The translations under genes and the position numbers were made by a program. Below, piece after piece: positions 10,701 to 19,749 of a stretch of 64,000 nt of DNA. The DNA lies in the NCBI RefSeq assembly GCF_900107695.1, contig NZ_FNQP01000009.1:1-64000 (forward strand). Reading direction: 5' to 3'. Position 1 is the first letter of the stretch; each line of letters begins with the position of its first letter. This stretch comes from Thiothrix caldifontis. GTDB taxonomy: Bacteria; Pseudomonadota; Gammaproteobacteria; Thiotrichales; Thiotrichaceae. Under the pieces are notes generated by a model. The model did no database searches and was not told where the DNA came from. It was given only the letters and a program-made list of their open reading frames with translations.

Positions 10701-12445
10701 AATACCCGCTCCAGCACCGCCTGCTGGCTCAATACCAGTCTGACCTGTGCCTGCTCCAGCATGAAATGGATACGCTCGGCGGGGTATGTCGGGTCTATCG
10801 GCAAATACACCGCTCCGGCTTTGAGAATACCCAGCAACCCCACCAGCATGTCGGCGGAACGTTCCACACACAAACCCACCGGCATGTCAGCGCCAATGCC
10901 TTGGGTGCGCAGGTAATGGGCTAACTGGTTGGCACGGGTATTGAGTTCGCGGTAGGTCAGTTGTTGACCTGTAGCGGCATCTACCACCGCAACAGCGTTG
11001 GGGATTCGTTCCGTTTGTGCCGCAAACTGTTGACTGATCAAGCAATCCGCTGCATCGACCCATTCGGCATCTTGACCACTCCATTGCGCGAGTTGTTGTC
11101 GATCATCATGCGACATGATCGGTAAGTCTCGCAAAGGTATCGTTGCCTGCTCTACCACCGCTTCCAGCAAGGTCATAAAGCTGATTTGCAACCTAGCAAT
11201 GTCACCCGCATTGAAGTAAGCGTGGTTGTACACAAAATCCAGTTTGACGCTCTCGTGCCCCAGAAAATCTTGTACATGCACCACCAATGGGCTTTGTTCC
11301 CAACGTGACCAAAGCAAGGTTTTTCTTGCCGGAATACCCGCAAAACTCAGGTCATAATCCAGCTTCTGAAACGAAAGGTTCACCTCAAACAATGTACCCG
11401 CATCAGGCTGGGTACTGACCAAACGCTGAATCTCACTGAGTGGAAAGCGTTGATGACGATAAACCGCTTTCAGGGTGGTATTGATGATCTGCAATAGCTC
11501 AGCAAAACTGGCGTTCATATCGCTGCGCAGCAATACCGGACTGACCCCAACAAATAAGCCTGCCGTTTGCTTGAATTTGGCATTTGCCCGATTGAGAACA
11601 GGCAACCCCACGGCAAACGTGGATTGTTGGGAGGTACGGGCAAAATAAACGTACAACACCCCTAGCAGCACCTGGAAAACCGTTGCCTGATATTGCTGAG
11701 CCACACACTCCAGGCGTTGGTAGAGGGTGCGCGACATCATGAGTTCCTGACAGGTACTAACACCTATGCCTGAAACGCTGGAATCACTAGAACGGCTTGC
11801 ACCATTCCTAGCCAATAAATGATCGGGAGCAGACGGATACTGTGCCAACCAGAAATCACAGTCACGCTGGAAAGCGGGAGATTCCACATAACTGCGATCA
11901 TTACGAATAAATTCGGCATAGGAGGGACTATCCAATACTGGGGCAGTACCAGCTACCAAAGCCGAGTAAATGTCTGCCAGCGAACGCGCTACCAACGCTA
12001 AACCCCAGCCATCTGTTATCAAATGGTGGTATTGGAGCAGACAGTAATAATCATCATCTGCCAACTTAAGTAGATCACAACGGAACAGTGGCGGCTGGGT
12101 CAATGCAAAGGGTTCTTCCAAACGCGCTTGCATCCAGACAACCGCCTCACTAAACGACTTTTGTGCTGATGCGAAATCCTTGAATCCCACATCCACTGCC
12201 AATAGCAGCGGTGCGAATGTCTGCAAAGGCAAGCCATCTTCATCACTTGTTTCGAGCAATACTGTCCTTAAGGCATCATGTTTTTGTACTAGCAGTTGTA
12301 CCGCTTGTGCAAACAAATCAACATTGACGACACCCGGAATATGTAGATAACCACCTACATTGTAGAGCGGCATATCAGGATGCAACATCTGGTCAAACCA
12401 GATTTCACGTTGCGCTGAACTCAGAGGAAATGTCGGAGTCGTCAT
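7796..12445 (-). CDS. NRPS module C-A-T-E (initiating)
   Basis: This is the first synthetase of the line. An N-terminal condensation domain opens with PLSSAQREIWFDQ and carries HHLITDGWG near residue 140. Because it sits at the start of the line, it probably N-acylates the first amino acid (inference). The adenylation domain (YTSGSTGQPKG near 623, FDVALEQIL, NAYGPTEATIT, VKLRGFRIELGEIE) is followed by a carrier protein with LGGDSI near 1020. That LGGDS variant is typical of carriers before an epimerase. The epimerization domain follows (HHLVVDGVSW near 1207, GHGRE, TVGWFTSIYP, FNYLGQFD). The first residue should therefore be delivered as the D-isomer. The gene starts 14 bases after the small upstream gene and overlaps the next synthetase by ATGA. 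Confidence 0.93.
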   Translation of the reverse strand: MTTPTFPLSSAQREIWFDQMLHPDMPLYNVGGYLHIPGVVNVDLFAQAVQLLVQKHDALRTVLLETSDEDGLPLQTFAPLLLAVDVGFKDFASAQKSFSEAVVWMQARLEEPFALTQPPLFRCDLLKLADDDYYCLLQYHHLITDGWGLALVARSLADIYSALVAGTAPVLDSPSYAEFIRNDRSYVESPAFQRDCDFWLAQYPSAPDHLLARNGASRSSDSSVSGIGVSTCQELMMSRTLYQRLECVAQQYQATVFQVLLGVLYVYFARTSQQSTFAVGLPVLNRANAKFKQTAGLFVGVSPVLLRSDMNASFAELLQIINTTLKAVYRHQRFPLSEIQRLVSTQPDAGTLFEVNLSFQKLDYDLSFAGIPARKTLLWSRWEQSPLVVHVQDFLGHESVKLDFVYNHAYFNAGDIARLQISFMTLLEAVVEQATIPLRDLPIMSHDDRQQLAQWSGQDAEWVDAADCLISQQFAAQTERIPNAVAVVDAATGQQLTYRELNTRANQLAHYLRTQGIGADMPVGLCVERSADMLVGLLGILKAGAVYLPIDPTYPAERIHFMLEQAQVRLVLSQQAVLERVFTPQVLPADTALFALDSQWFALLQQPLDNPPLASAAEQLAYLIYTSGSTGQPKGVMVEQGALASHTRTMQQQFGLGANDRVLQFASMSFDVALEQILPALISGARVVIAQPHWSLDEFTTHLQAQQVTVCDLPPTYLHQVLAHWQTQQWQALPASLRLMIVGNDVVPPETVALWREIGRGIRLLNAYGPTEATITATCHELDAKAISTGKVPIGRPLPGKTAYVLDTALQPLPIGVPGELYLGGSGVARGYWQRDDLTAERFLAHPFGAGRLYRTGDLARWLPDGTLEFIGRVDHQVKLRGFRIELGEIETVLNQHPDVHEAAVIVREDQPGQKRLVAYWTAKPSADVSSADIMQHLQAALPAYMVPAVCVLLEVMPQTANGKINRKALPVPAEAEAANDTQYAAPTQPVEQQLADIWASVLGRESVGIHDNFFGLGGDSILSLQVVSRARQQGLLFQPKQLFQYQTIAKLASVVEQLASTTPLNTQGQVSGKVELTPVQHWFFDQDFAEAHHHNLAFRAEVDAGLAPETFTHAWQQVTLHHDALRSRFVQQDGQWQQRCTAEVGELTLAVIDLAGLPPEEQQARWEQECCRLQASLNLATGELQRMVLFRLGAQQPARLFWCIHHLVVDGVSWRVLLEDLQTACSQLQQGQAVKLPAKTTAFQTWAAWLVQDAVPYVQAERAHWQEVCANPTATLSADYPANITANTVASQAHIVRQLSVADTRSLLQDAHQAYHTQVNDLLLTALLQAYQQRTGQSRLRLDLEGHGREVLDTPAGGVAVPAFDLSRTVGWFTSIYPVALTLQGNDTANAIKAVKEQLRAIPNRGMGYGILRYLGKADELAGQAELCFNYLGQFDTSAADTAVLRHAMLDMATQPHSPQQQRPYALEINCLVVDGQLQVDCAYSTALHKPATVEAFAGAFMTALQAVLAHCRDPQAGGYTSSDFAQAKLKQNQLDQLLNRIKVNKRK

Positions 12446-12459
12446 AAATACCCTCGGCG

Positions 12460-12873
12460 TTACTCATGACCGACTTGTTGATTCTGCACCGCTTTCAGAC
12501 AAATCTTGCAGTAATCAATCACCATTTCTTCGGCAGCTACTTTGGCATTGGGATCTACGTCAGCTTCTGCATCGAATAGCCAATCCAATTCCACATCCAT
12601 TTCTACGCAGAATTCGGCGACTTTTTCTGCCAATGCTTGCAAACCTTCGGCAGGCAAGCCCAGCAGCCATGCCTGTAATGCCTGCTCCTTTGCCATCAAT
12701 GCAGAGGTTTCCACCCAAGCATGGAAGGGAGTTGCCAAGTCTTTGTGTTTGGAAGAAAAAGGCGCGGACAACTCTGTCCAAACTGCTTGCAGTTTTTCTT
12801 TAGGTTGGCTCATCGACCAAACCACCAAACCGACCAGTGATGCCAGTGCCACGACAGCAATAAGAATATGCAT
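12460..12873 (-). CDS. Small membrane-anchored protein leading the NRPS operon
   Basis: This 137-residue protein is one I do not recognise. Residues 3-21 (ILIAVVALASLVGLVVWSM) form a single N-terminal membrane segment or uncleaved signal anchor. The rest is soluble and mostly helical, rich in Ala, Glu and Lys, and ends with CKICLKAVQNQQVGHE. It is the first gene of the minus-strand NRPS run and ends only 14 bases before the first synthetase, so co-transcription is very likely. It could tether or help the synthetase at the membrane, but nothing in the sequence shows this. Confidence 0.7.
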   Translation of the reverse strand: MHILIAVVALASLVGLVVWSMSQPKEKLQAVWTELSAPFSSKHKDLATPFHAWVETSALMAKEQALQAWLLGLPAEGLQALAEKVAEFCVEMDVELDWLFDAEADVDPNAKVAAEEMVIDYCKICLKAVQNQQVGHE

Positions 12874-12955
12874 GGAAACGTTCCCGTATGTTAAAAATTA
12901 ACCCACGCGAATTTACCATCAAACTGAAGGTCGGCTGAAGGGAATGCAACATTTC

Positions 12956-13262
12956 TTAACATTTCTCTGCCAGAGTACCCACCATCTTAATCATATCCAG
13001 ATTATGCTCAACCACCACCACGGTATTTCCGCCATCACGCAAGTGCTGCACCACTTGCAGCAACTGGTCAACGTCGTGGAAATACAACCCCGTAGTCGGC
13101 TCATCCAGAATATAAATCGTCTTGTACGTGCCGCATATCGCCAGCACTTCGCTGATGTTCTTGCCCTTGATTTCATTCGCGGCAATGACCTCGAAACCTG
13201 CCCGTTTGAAACCGACATCCATGCCACCACCTGCACCCGAAAACAGCTTTCTTTCATGATTG
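12956..13262 (-). pseudogene. Chimeric remnant: dcm 5' end joined to two uvrA pieces
   Basis: Directly after the uvrA stop and in the same frame, the minus strand reads [14 protein letters not shown] and then [13 protein letters not shown]. This is the motif I (SAM-binding) start of a C5-cytosine DNA methyltransferase. At about 13169 it switches to [11 protein letters not shown], matching UvrA, then jumps to [19 protein letters not shown] and on to [12 protein letters not shown], matching the UvrA C-terminus, with about 55 UvrA residues missing between. The stretch 12982-13134 aligns with uvrA 13402-13554 at a constant 420-base offset with scattered mismatches. No complete domain survives. 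This is recombination debris, not a gene. Confidence 0.8.
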
Positions 13263-13270
13263 ATACTGCA

Positions 13271-16090
13271 TCACAACATCCGCTTGAGAAACTCTCCCGT
13301 AAACGAACCCTCAGTTTCCGCCACCTGCTCCGGCGTACCCACCGCAATAATATGCCCGCCACGACTCCCACCTTCCGGCCCCAAATCCACCACCCAATCC
13401 GCCGTCTTGATCACATCCAGATTATGCTCAATCACTACCACAGTATTGCCGCCATCGCGCAAGCGATGCAGCACTTGCAGCAATTGGTCAACGTCGTGGA
13501 AATGCAGACCCGTGGTCGGTTCATCCAGAATGTAAATCGTCTTGCCCGTGCCGCGTTTGGACAATTCTTTCGCCAACTTAACCCGCTGCGCTTCGCCGCC
13601 CGAAAGCGTAGTCGCATTTTGCCCCAGCGTGATGTACGACAGCCCCACGTCCATCAGCGTTTGCAGTTTGGTGTGGATCGACGGCACGGCGGCGAAGAAT
13701 TCACAGGCATCTTCCACCGTCATCGCCAGCACTTCGCTGATGTTCTTGCCTTTGTAGCGGATGTCGAGGGTTTCGCGGTTGTAACGCTTGCCGTCGCACA
13801 CTTCGCAGGTCACGTACACATCCGGCAAAAAGTGCATCTCCACCTTGATCAAGCCATCACCGGAACACGCTTCGCAGCGTCCTCCCTTGACGTTGAACGA
13901 AAACCGCCCCGGTAAATAGCCGCGTGAACGTGCTTCTTGCGTCGCCGCAAACATATCGCGAATCGCGGTAAACACGCCCGTGTAGGTGGCGGGGTTGGAA
14001 CGCGGGGTGCGCCCAATCGGGCTTTGGTCGATGTCGATGATTTTGTCGATTTGCTCCACGCCCAGCACTTCGCGCACTGGGGCAACTTCCACGCTACTGT
14101 CGTGCAGATGCCGCGCCAGAAATGGGTACAGCGTGCGGTTGATCAGCGTCGATTTGCCCGACCCCGACACGCCCGTAATGCAGGTCAGCAGCCCCAGCGG
14201 AATTTCCAGCGATACGTCATTGAGGTTATTGCCGGTCGCGCCGATCAGTTTGATGGTGCGTTCGGGGTTGAACGGGGTGCGTTGCGCGGGCATGGTGATT
14301 TTGCGCCGCCCGGACATGAATTGCCCCGTCACCGAATCCGGCGTGGCAAACACTTCTTCGGGTGTGCCTTGCGCAATAATGTAACCACCATGCACACCCG
14401 CACCGGGACCAATATCCAGCACATGATCGGCGGAACGGATCGCGTCTTCGTCATGCTCGACCACGATCACGGTATTGCCAAGGTCACGCAGGCGGAACAG
14501 CGTTTTCAGCAAGCGTTCGTTGTCGCGCTGGTGCAAACCGATGGACGGCTCATCCAGCACGTACATCACCCCGACCAGCCCCGCGCCAATCTGCGAGGCA
14601 AGGCGGATACGTTGTGCTTCGCCGCCGGAGAGCGTTTCTGCGCTACGGCTCAGGGTCAAATAATCCAGCCCGACGTTGACCAAAAATTCCAGGCGCAAGG
14701 CAATTTCGCGCAAAATCTTGTCGGCAATTTGCCCCTGCGTCCCCGGCAAATTCAGGCTGCGGAAAAACGCATGGCTTTCGCCAATCGGCAAATGCGTAAT
14801 CGCAGGCAGGTTGCGCCCTGCGATGAACACGTTCCGCGCCTGTTCGTTGAGGCGGGTTCCACCGCAATCCGGGCAGGCACGGCTGGCGAGGTATTTCGCC
14901 AATTCTTCGCGCACCGCACTCGAATCGGTTTCGCGGTAACGGCGTTTGAGGTTGTTCAATACGCCTTCAAACGGGTGGGCACGCTTGTATACCTGCCCTT
15001 TCTGGCCGATGTAGGTGAATTCGATTTCCTTCAGGCCACTGCCTTGCAGGATCAGTTTTTGCACTGCTTCGGGCAAATCTTCCCACGCCTGTTCCACATC
15101 GAAGCCGTAGTAGTCGGAAAGCGAAGTCAGCATCTGGAAGTAGTAGGCATTGCGCCGATCCCAGCCGCGCACGGCCCCACCTGCGAGACTCAGGTGCGGA
15201 TTTGCGACCACCCGCTGCGGGTCGAAAAACTGTTCCACGCCCAAGCCGTCGCAGGTCTGGCACGCGCCAGCGGGTGCGTTGAACGAGAACAAGCGCGGTT
15301 CGAGTTCGGTCAGCGACCAACCGCAATGCGGGCAGGCGTAGTTGGCGGAAAAAATTATGTCGTCGCCATCACCCTCCATCCACGCCACTGTTGCCAGTCC
15401 GTTGGCGAGTTTCAGCGCGGTTTCAAACGATTCGGCGAGGCGCAATTGCATGTCGTCGCGCACTTTGAAACGGTCAATCACCACTTCGATGGTGTGTTTC
15501 TTGCGCAATTCAAGCGTCGGCGGCACGTCCAGTTCGTAGACCACGCCATTCACTCGCGCCCGCAAATAGCCTTGCGCCCGCAACGAATCAAACAATTGCA
15601 CATGCTCGCCCTTGCGTTCGCGCACCACCGGGGCCAGCAACATCAGCTTGCTGCCTTCGGGCAAACTCAACACCTGATCGACCATCTGGCTGACAGTTTG
15701 CACTTGTAAATCAACGTGATGCGTCGGGCAACGCGGCACACCGGCACGCGCATACAGCAGGCGCAGGTAGTCGTAAATCTCGGTGATCGTGCCGACGGTG
15801 GAACGCGGGTTGTGCGAGGTGGTTTTCTGCTCAATGGAAATCGCCGGAGAAAGCCCTTCGATATGGTCAATGTCCGGCTTTTCCATCATCGACAAAAACT
15901 GGCGGGCGTAGGCGGACAGCGACTCAACGTAACGCCGCTGCCCTTCCGCAAAAATCGTGTCGAACGCCAGCGACGACTTGCCCGAACCCGACAAGCCCGT
16001 GATCACAATCAGCTTGTCACGCGGCAGGTCAAGGTCGATGTTTTTCAGGTTATGGGTGCGTGCGCCGCGAATGCGGATGAATTTTTCCAT
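13271..16090 (-). CDS. uvrA: Excinuclease ABC subunit A
   Basis: UvrA is the damage-recognition ATPase of nucleotide excision repair and loads UvrB onto lesions. The 939-residue length is normal. Two ABC cassettes are visible, with Walker [10 protein letters not shown] near residue 31 and GVSGSGKST near 643, and signature [16 protein letters not shown] and [16 protein letters not shown]. Zinc-binding cysteines occur as CPDCGGTRL and [14 protein letters not shown]...CEVCDG. The Walker B of the second half is [13 protein letters not shown] near 857. The gene is intact, but pieces of it are duplicated on both sides: 3' pieces at 12982-13169 and a 5' piece at 16834-16979. Its start ATG lies inside the left copy of that 146-base repeat. 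Confidence 0.98.
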   Translation of the reverse strand: MEKFIRIRGARTHNLKNIDLDLPRDKLIVITGLSGSGKSSLAFDTIFAEGQRRYVESLSAYARQFLSMMEKPDIDHIEGLSPAISIEQKTTSHNPRSTVGTITEIYDYLRLLYARAGVPRCPTHHVDLQVQTVSQMVDQVLSLPEGSKLMLLAPVVRERKGEHVQLFDSLRAQGYLRARVNGVVYELDVPPTLELRKKHTIEVVIDRFKVRDDMQLRLAESFETALKLANGLATVAWMEGDGDDIIFSANYACPHCGWSLTELEPRLFSFNAPAGACQTCDGLGVEQFFDPQRVVANPHLSLAGGAVRGWDRRNAYYFQMLTSLSDYYGFDVEQAWEDLPEAVQKLILQGSGLKEIEFTYIGQKGQVYKRAHPFEGVLNNLKRRYRETDSSAVREELAKYLASRACPDCGGTRLNEQARNVFIAGRNLPAITHLPIGESHAFFRSLNLPGTQGQIADKILREIALRLEFLVNVGLDYLTLSRSAETLSGGEAQRIRLASQIGAGLVGVMYVLDEPSIGLHQRDNERLLKTLFRLRDLGNTVIVVEHDEDAIRSADHVLDIGPGAGVHGGYIIAQGTPEEVFATPDSVTGQFMSGRRKITMPAQRTPFNPERTIKLIGATGNNLNDVSLEIPLGLLTCITGVSGSGKSTLINRTLYPFLARHLHDSSVEVAPVREVLGVEQIDKIIDIDQSPIGRTPRSNPATYTGVFTAIRDMFAATQEARSRGYLPGRFSFNVKGGRCEACSGDGLIKVEMHFLPDVYVTCEVCDGKRYNRETLDIRYKGKNISEVLAMTVEDACEFFAAVPSIHTKLQTLMDVGLSYITLGQNATTLSGGEAQRVKLAKELSKRGTGKTIYILDEPTTGLHFHDVDQLLQVLHRLRDGGNTVVVIEHNLDVIKTADWVVDLGPEGGSRGGHIIAVGTPEQVAETEGSFTGEFLKRML

Positions 16091-16134
16091 GAGTGCAAGC
16101 TCGTGCCGAACAAAAAGCGAAGTTTAGCAGGTTT
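15989..16134 (-). repeat. Direct repeat A: 5' end and leader of uvrA
   Basis: This 146-base segment covers the first ~34 codons of uvrA and about 44 bases of its leader. It recurs at 16834-16979 in the same orientation and at the same length, with about eight mismatches by eye. The two copies bracket the PIN toxin-antitoxin pair. Confidence 0.9.
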
Positions 16135-16180
16135 TGGCAGAAAGGGAGATTTCCCTATTTTATGCTTCTACCCGCACATT

Positions 16181-16579
16181 TCATTCCGGTTTCTGCTTGA
16201 CTGCCACTGCGAATGTTTCCACGCCTAAACGCTTGAAATCATCCGTATTATTCGTGGCAACGCTCAAACCATGCACCAAAGCGGTTGCTGCAATAATCGC
16301 ATCCGGCGTTTTGGTTTTGTATTGCTGGCGTAGCGCAATGGTTTTCTCGGCAATCTCATCGCTCAAGCCAAACACTTTGGCATTGCTGATGAATGCCCTT
16401 GCTTGCTCGTGCTGCCTTGGGTCAGCAGCAAATTCGCTCCAGCCCAGAAATTCGATTTTGGTGATAATCGAAATATTGAAGCTGTCCGCCAGAATCGCAT
16501 GGATACGCTCATCATCGGTCAGACCGTTGAAGTAATAGATAATGATATTGGTATCAAATAGATAAGCCATTACCGCCAA
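16181..16579 (-). CDS. vapC: PIN-domain toxin (VapC-type ribonuclease)
   Basis: This is a PIN-domain endoribonuclease, the toxin of a type II toxin-antitoxin pair. VapC toxins usually cut tRNA or rRNA sites. The 132-residue protein carries the acidic metal-binding residues in order: Asp in YLFDTNIIIYYFNG near the start, Glu in TKIEFLGW, Asp in TKTPDAIIAATAL, and Asp in TNNTDDFKRLG. The first codons read MAVMAYLFD; the second Met, 9 bases in, is an equally plausible start. The gene overlaps the end of the antitoxin gene by 10 bases, the usual antitoxin-first order. The pair sits between two copies of the uvrA 5' end, so it arrived with, or caused, that duplication. Confidence 0.9.
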   Translation of the reverse strand: MAVMAYLFDTNIIIYYFNGLTDDERIHAILADSFNISIITKIEFLGWSEFAADPRQHEQARAFISNAKVFGLSDEIAEKTIALRQQYKTKTPDAIIAATALVHGLSVATNNTDDFKRLGVETFAVAVKQKPE

Positions 16580-16794
16580 CCTTCGCGTGCTTCTCTCAGG
16601 TAGGCATCAATAGCCGCTTTGGGTTGTCGACCCACGCCGAAGAAAGCCCTAGGGTTGAACACAGCGGGCGTAGTGGGTGATGTCTCATGGGTCAAAACAA
16701 TGATTCTGGCATGAGCTTTGTGCAAGTTGCGGTAGATGTCAGGGATGCGGATCATCCCGTTTTCAATATCTGTTTCAAACTCGATGGCGTGCAT
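16570..16794 (-). CDS. Antitoxin partner of the PIN toxin
   Basis: This 74-residue protein lies immediately upstream of, and overlapping, the PIN toxin gene. That position and size mark it as the antitoxin. Its N-terminus (MHAIEFETDIENGMIRIPDIYRNL) resembles short swapped-hairpin (AbrB/MazE-like) antitoxins that bind the operon promoter. Its C-terminus (AIDAYLREAREGWR) is probably the toxin-neutralising tail. The family assignment is tentative. The role as antitoxin is inferred mainly from gene order and overlap. Confidence 0.8.
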   Translation of the reverse strand: MHAIEFETDIENGMIRIPDIYRNLHKAHARIIVLTHETSPTTPAVFNPRAFFGVGRQPKAAIDAYLREAREGWR

Positions 16795-16833
16795 GGCGGA
16801 TTTCCTCTATTTGAGCTTCAAGAATAGCATACT

Positions 16834-16979
16834 CGACAAGCCCGTAATCACAGTCAGCTTGTCACGCGGCAGGTCGAGGTCGATGTTTTTCAGGTTATGG
16901 GTACATGCGCCGCGAATGCGGATGAATTTTTCCATGAGTGCAAGCTCGTGCCGAACAAAAGACGAAGTTTAGCAGGTTT
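16834..16979 (-). repeat. Direct repeat B: orphan copy of the uvrA 5' end
   Basis: This is the second copy of the segment at 15989-16134. It holds a uvrA start codon (16933-16935) and about 34 codons reading [19 protein letters not shown] before homology stops at TVITGLS, so it cannot make UvrA. It lies upstream of the toxin-antitoxin genes in the same direction and might still supply a promoter. The distance between copies is 845 bases. Confidence 0.88.
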
Positions 16980-17123
16980 CGGGAAAGTAACGCCTATTAC
17001 ACTCTTTCTAATCAGGAACAAGGTCAATATTGCTTGCTTTTTAATCAAGCAATCCAGTATATTGATCGACGAAAAGGAATAATGATGACTTTAATTTTTT
17101 CATGACAATAGGATTTTTAAAAA

Positions 17124-18420
17124 ATGAACCGAAATTTTTTTATTTGTAGTGCTGGAGATGAAAATAAGGATTTTGGTGATAAAAATCTAGAAAATTGCAT
17201 TAATAATAAAGCACACATAATGCACAGAGGCACCGCACAAAAAGGAGTCTTTAATTCCATAAAGCCAAAAGATATACTATTTTTAAAATATAATGGAAGA
17301 TTAGTTGCTTATGGCTTATCGACAGGAAGAGAAGATTCTGAAAAACAAGATTCAGATGGATGGGACTTCTATTCTTATGTTGAAGAATGGTTTTTTCATG
17401 ATAATAAAAACCCAAGAAATGGAGTAAGTAATGAAGGTGTTTCTAAATATATAAAAGAGGGATCTGGGCAATATGGAACTGTAAAAGAAATTGAACTACC
17501 GTATGCAATAAGAAAAATGGAAGAAATTGACAATCAATCATTACTATTCAAGAAGATCAAAGAGGAAGTATCCATGAGTAATTTCAAGTTACAGATTTTA
17601 GAATTACTCGACAAGAATAAGAATTTAATTTTAACAGGTGCGCCGGGAGCAGGAAAAACATACTTAGCAAAAGAATTGGCTAAATTAATAACGCAAGCTG
17701 AAGAAAATAGTTCACAAATAGCCTCTGTTCAGTTTCATCCATCTTACGACTTACTCTGACTTCATCGAAGGATTAAAACCAAAAATTTCTAACGGTCAGA
17801 TGGAATTTGAACCTAAAGCGGGAGTTTTCAAATCATTCTGTGAAGATGCGGGAAAACCTGAAAATAAAGATAAGAAATATGCATTCATTATTGATGAAAT
17901 AAACAGAGCTGACTTATCAAGAGTATTTGGAGAAGCGTTTTCTCTTCTTGAAGAAAGTTACAGGGGTGAATTTATTGAAACACAATACTCATATATAACA
18001 GGAAATAAATTTACCATACCAGAAAATGTTTATATTATCGGCACAATGAATGATGTTGATCGCAGTGTTGAGAGTATGGACTTTGCCTTACGCCGCCGTT
18101 TTGCATGGAGAGAAATATCAGCAAAAGATTCTGAATCCATTATTGATGTGGCTGATATTGATCAACAATGGAAAGTCGAAGCAAAAAAACGCATGTCTAG
18201 CTTAAATGATAAAATCGCAGAAATACTAGAAAGCACATCCTATCAAATAGGTGGTGCTTATTATAAGAAACTCGAAAAATACAAAGCCAGCAATGACTTA
18301 ACCGAAGCATTCAAGCAACTTTGGAATAATCATATTGCAGTTTTACTTCATGAGTATCTGCGTGGAATACCAAAATCCAAAGACAAGTTTGAAGAAATGA
18401 AAAAGGCTTTTGATGCATGA
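17124..18420 (+). pseudogene. mcrB: EVE-McrB-like restriction NTPase, single-base frameshift
   Basis: McrB is the AAA+ GTPase that drives the McrC nuclease in modification-dependent restriction. The first part (from 17124) has an EVE/PUA-like N-terminal domain (FFICSAGDENKDF, KPKDILFLKYNGRLVAYG) of the kind that senses modified bases. Walker A follows (LILTGAPGAGKTYLAKEL), then QFHPSYD. There the frame meets a stop at 17757-17759. One extra T at 17751-17752 explains it: removing it gives FHPSYDYSDFIEGLKP, the expected family motif, which runs into the second open frame (IIDEINRADLSRVFGE, GTMNDVDRSVESMDFALRRRF). The gene is AT-rich against its surroundings. Whether the break is real, a sequencing error or recoded (the site reads CTC TGA C) cannot be decided here. 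Confidence 0.85.
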
Positions 18421-19748
18421 TGACGCTAAAAAACCTTCATGACAATGGAAATATTTCCATAGAAATCAGTGATCTTGATAGGACTGTATTGGAAAAATAT
18501 TCAGCAAAGTCGATTGATGACTTTGCAAAAATGGGCGTGCATGTTGTCTCAACCGAAGCTAACGAAGCTGGATCAGATGAATCGAATAAGTTATCACTTT
18601 TTAGTCTATCTGGAAACAAAATAAACACCAATAACTGTATGGGTGTTGTACGTTTATACGACGATAAAACAAAACACCCTACGCTAATTAGAATAAAATC
18701 AAGATTCGATGAAAATGATAAGCAACTATTTCTAACATATCTTCTAAGCAAAGTTTTTGGCGGTTCTTTTGTCTCTGATAGCATTCCTTCAGATGATGAT
18801 TCAATATGGGATATTCTTCTCGCTTTTATTTTCAGAAAAACGTTGAAAGATGCATGTGCAGTTGGTCTATTCAAACAATACCAAACCTTTGAAAACAATG
18901 ATTTACGTTATCGCGGCAAATTCAATATTGACTCGCATATCAAAATCAACACCCCGTTCCTAGGAAAGATTGCCTACACCACAAAAGATATTACCTTTGA
19001 CAACCCCACAAACCACTTGATTCGTCATGCCATTAACAAAATAAACAAAAAATGGGCATGGATATTATCTAATGATAGTGAGCTATTGGCGTTACAACAT
19101 GCAATTGAACAACATACACCATCATGGAGTTCCGAAAACCTAGTCCAATGCATGTATAAAAAGGAAAATCGCCATCCTATAAAGCATCCATTTTTTGCAA
19201 GCTTCTATGAACCTCTACGCAAATTATCTTTTAGTATTTTGCGAAATTCAGGCGCGAGTTTGTATGACGCAGGTAGCCATGAAGCTGAAGGTGTTATTTT
19301 TGATGGCTCTTGGCTATGGGAAGAATATATCAATACACTATTAATAGCTGAAGGATTTATTCACCCAAGAAACAAAACCGGAAAAAATCCAATCTACTTG
19401 TTTGAAAAGTCGAAATACCGTAGGTATCCTGATTTTTACAAAGAAAACATCATATTGGATGCGAAATATAAAAAGATGAACAACTTGGATAAAATAGAAC
19501 GAAATGACATTCATCAAATCATCTCTTACATGTTTGTTCAAAAAGCACAATTAGGAGGCTTTATATACCCTATCCAAAACGAAACTTCCGCATTAGAAAA
19601 CATTGGATTATTAAATGGATATGGCGGAAGTATAAAAATAATACCATTTAAAATACCAGAAACTGACTGTGATCACTCTTCATTTATTGACCTCATGAAA
19701 ACAAGTGAACAATCATTCATTGAATCCATCAGAAAGTGTCAAGAATGA
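18417..19748 (+). CDS. mcrC: McrC-like restriction endonuclease subunit
   Basis: McrC is the PD-(D/E)xK nuclease partner of McrB. The 443-residue protein has a variable N-terminal half. Its C-terminal nuclease core shows FDGSWLWEEYINTLL, a proline-aspartate pair in RRYPDFYKENIILDAKYKK (Asp and the Asp-x-Lys pair form the active site), and a later helix with DIHQIISYMFVQKAQLGG. It overlaps the end of mcrB by four bases (ATGA), so the pair is one operon. Codon use is AT-rich, unlike uvrA on one side and the helicase on the other, which points to acquisition by transfer. Its activity depends on whether the frameshifted mcrB still yields protein. Confidence 0.9.
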   Translation: MMTLKNLHDNGNISIEISDLDRTVLEKYSAKSIDDFAKMGVHVVSTEANEAGSDESNKLSLFSLSGNKINTNNCMGVVRLYDDKTKHPTLIRIKSRFDENDKQLFLTYLLSKVFGGSFVSDSIPSDDDSIWDILLAFIFRKTLKDACAVGLFKQYQTFENNDLRYRGKFNIDSHIKINTPFLGKIAYTTKDITFDNPTNHLIRHAINKINKKWAWILSNDSELLALQHAIEQHTPSWSSENLVQCMYKKENRHPIKHPFFASFYEPLRKLSFSILRNSGASLYDAGSHEAEGVIFDGSWLWEEYINTLLIAEGFIHPRNKTGKNPIYLFEKSKYRRYPDFYKENIILDAKYKKMNNLDKIERNDIHQIISYMFVQKAQLGGFIYPIQNETSALENIGLLNGYGGSIKIIPFKIPETDCDHSSFIDLMKTSEQSFIESIRKCQE

Positions 19749-19749
19749 A

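Noticed and set aside
13937-15709. 590-residue plus-strand open frame
   Set aside because: It lies wholly antisense to uvrA, which is full length with all motifs. The translation is Arg/His/Gln-rich with no domain and is a codon shadow.
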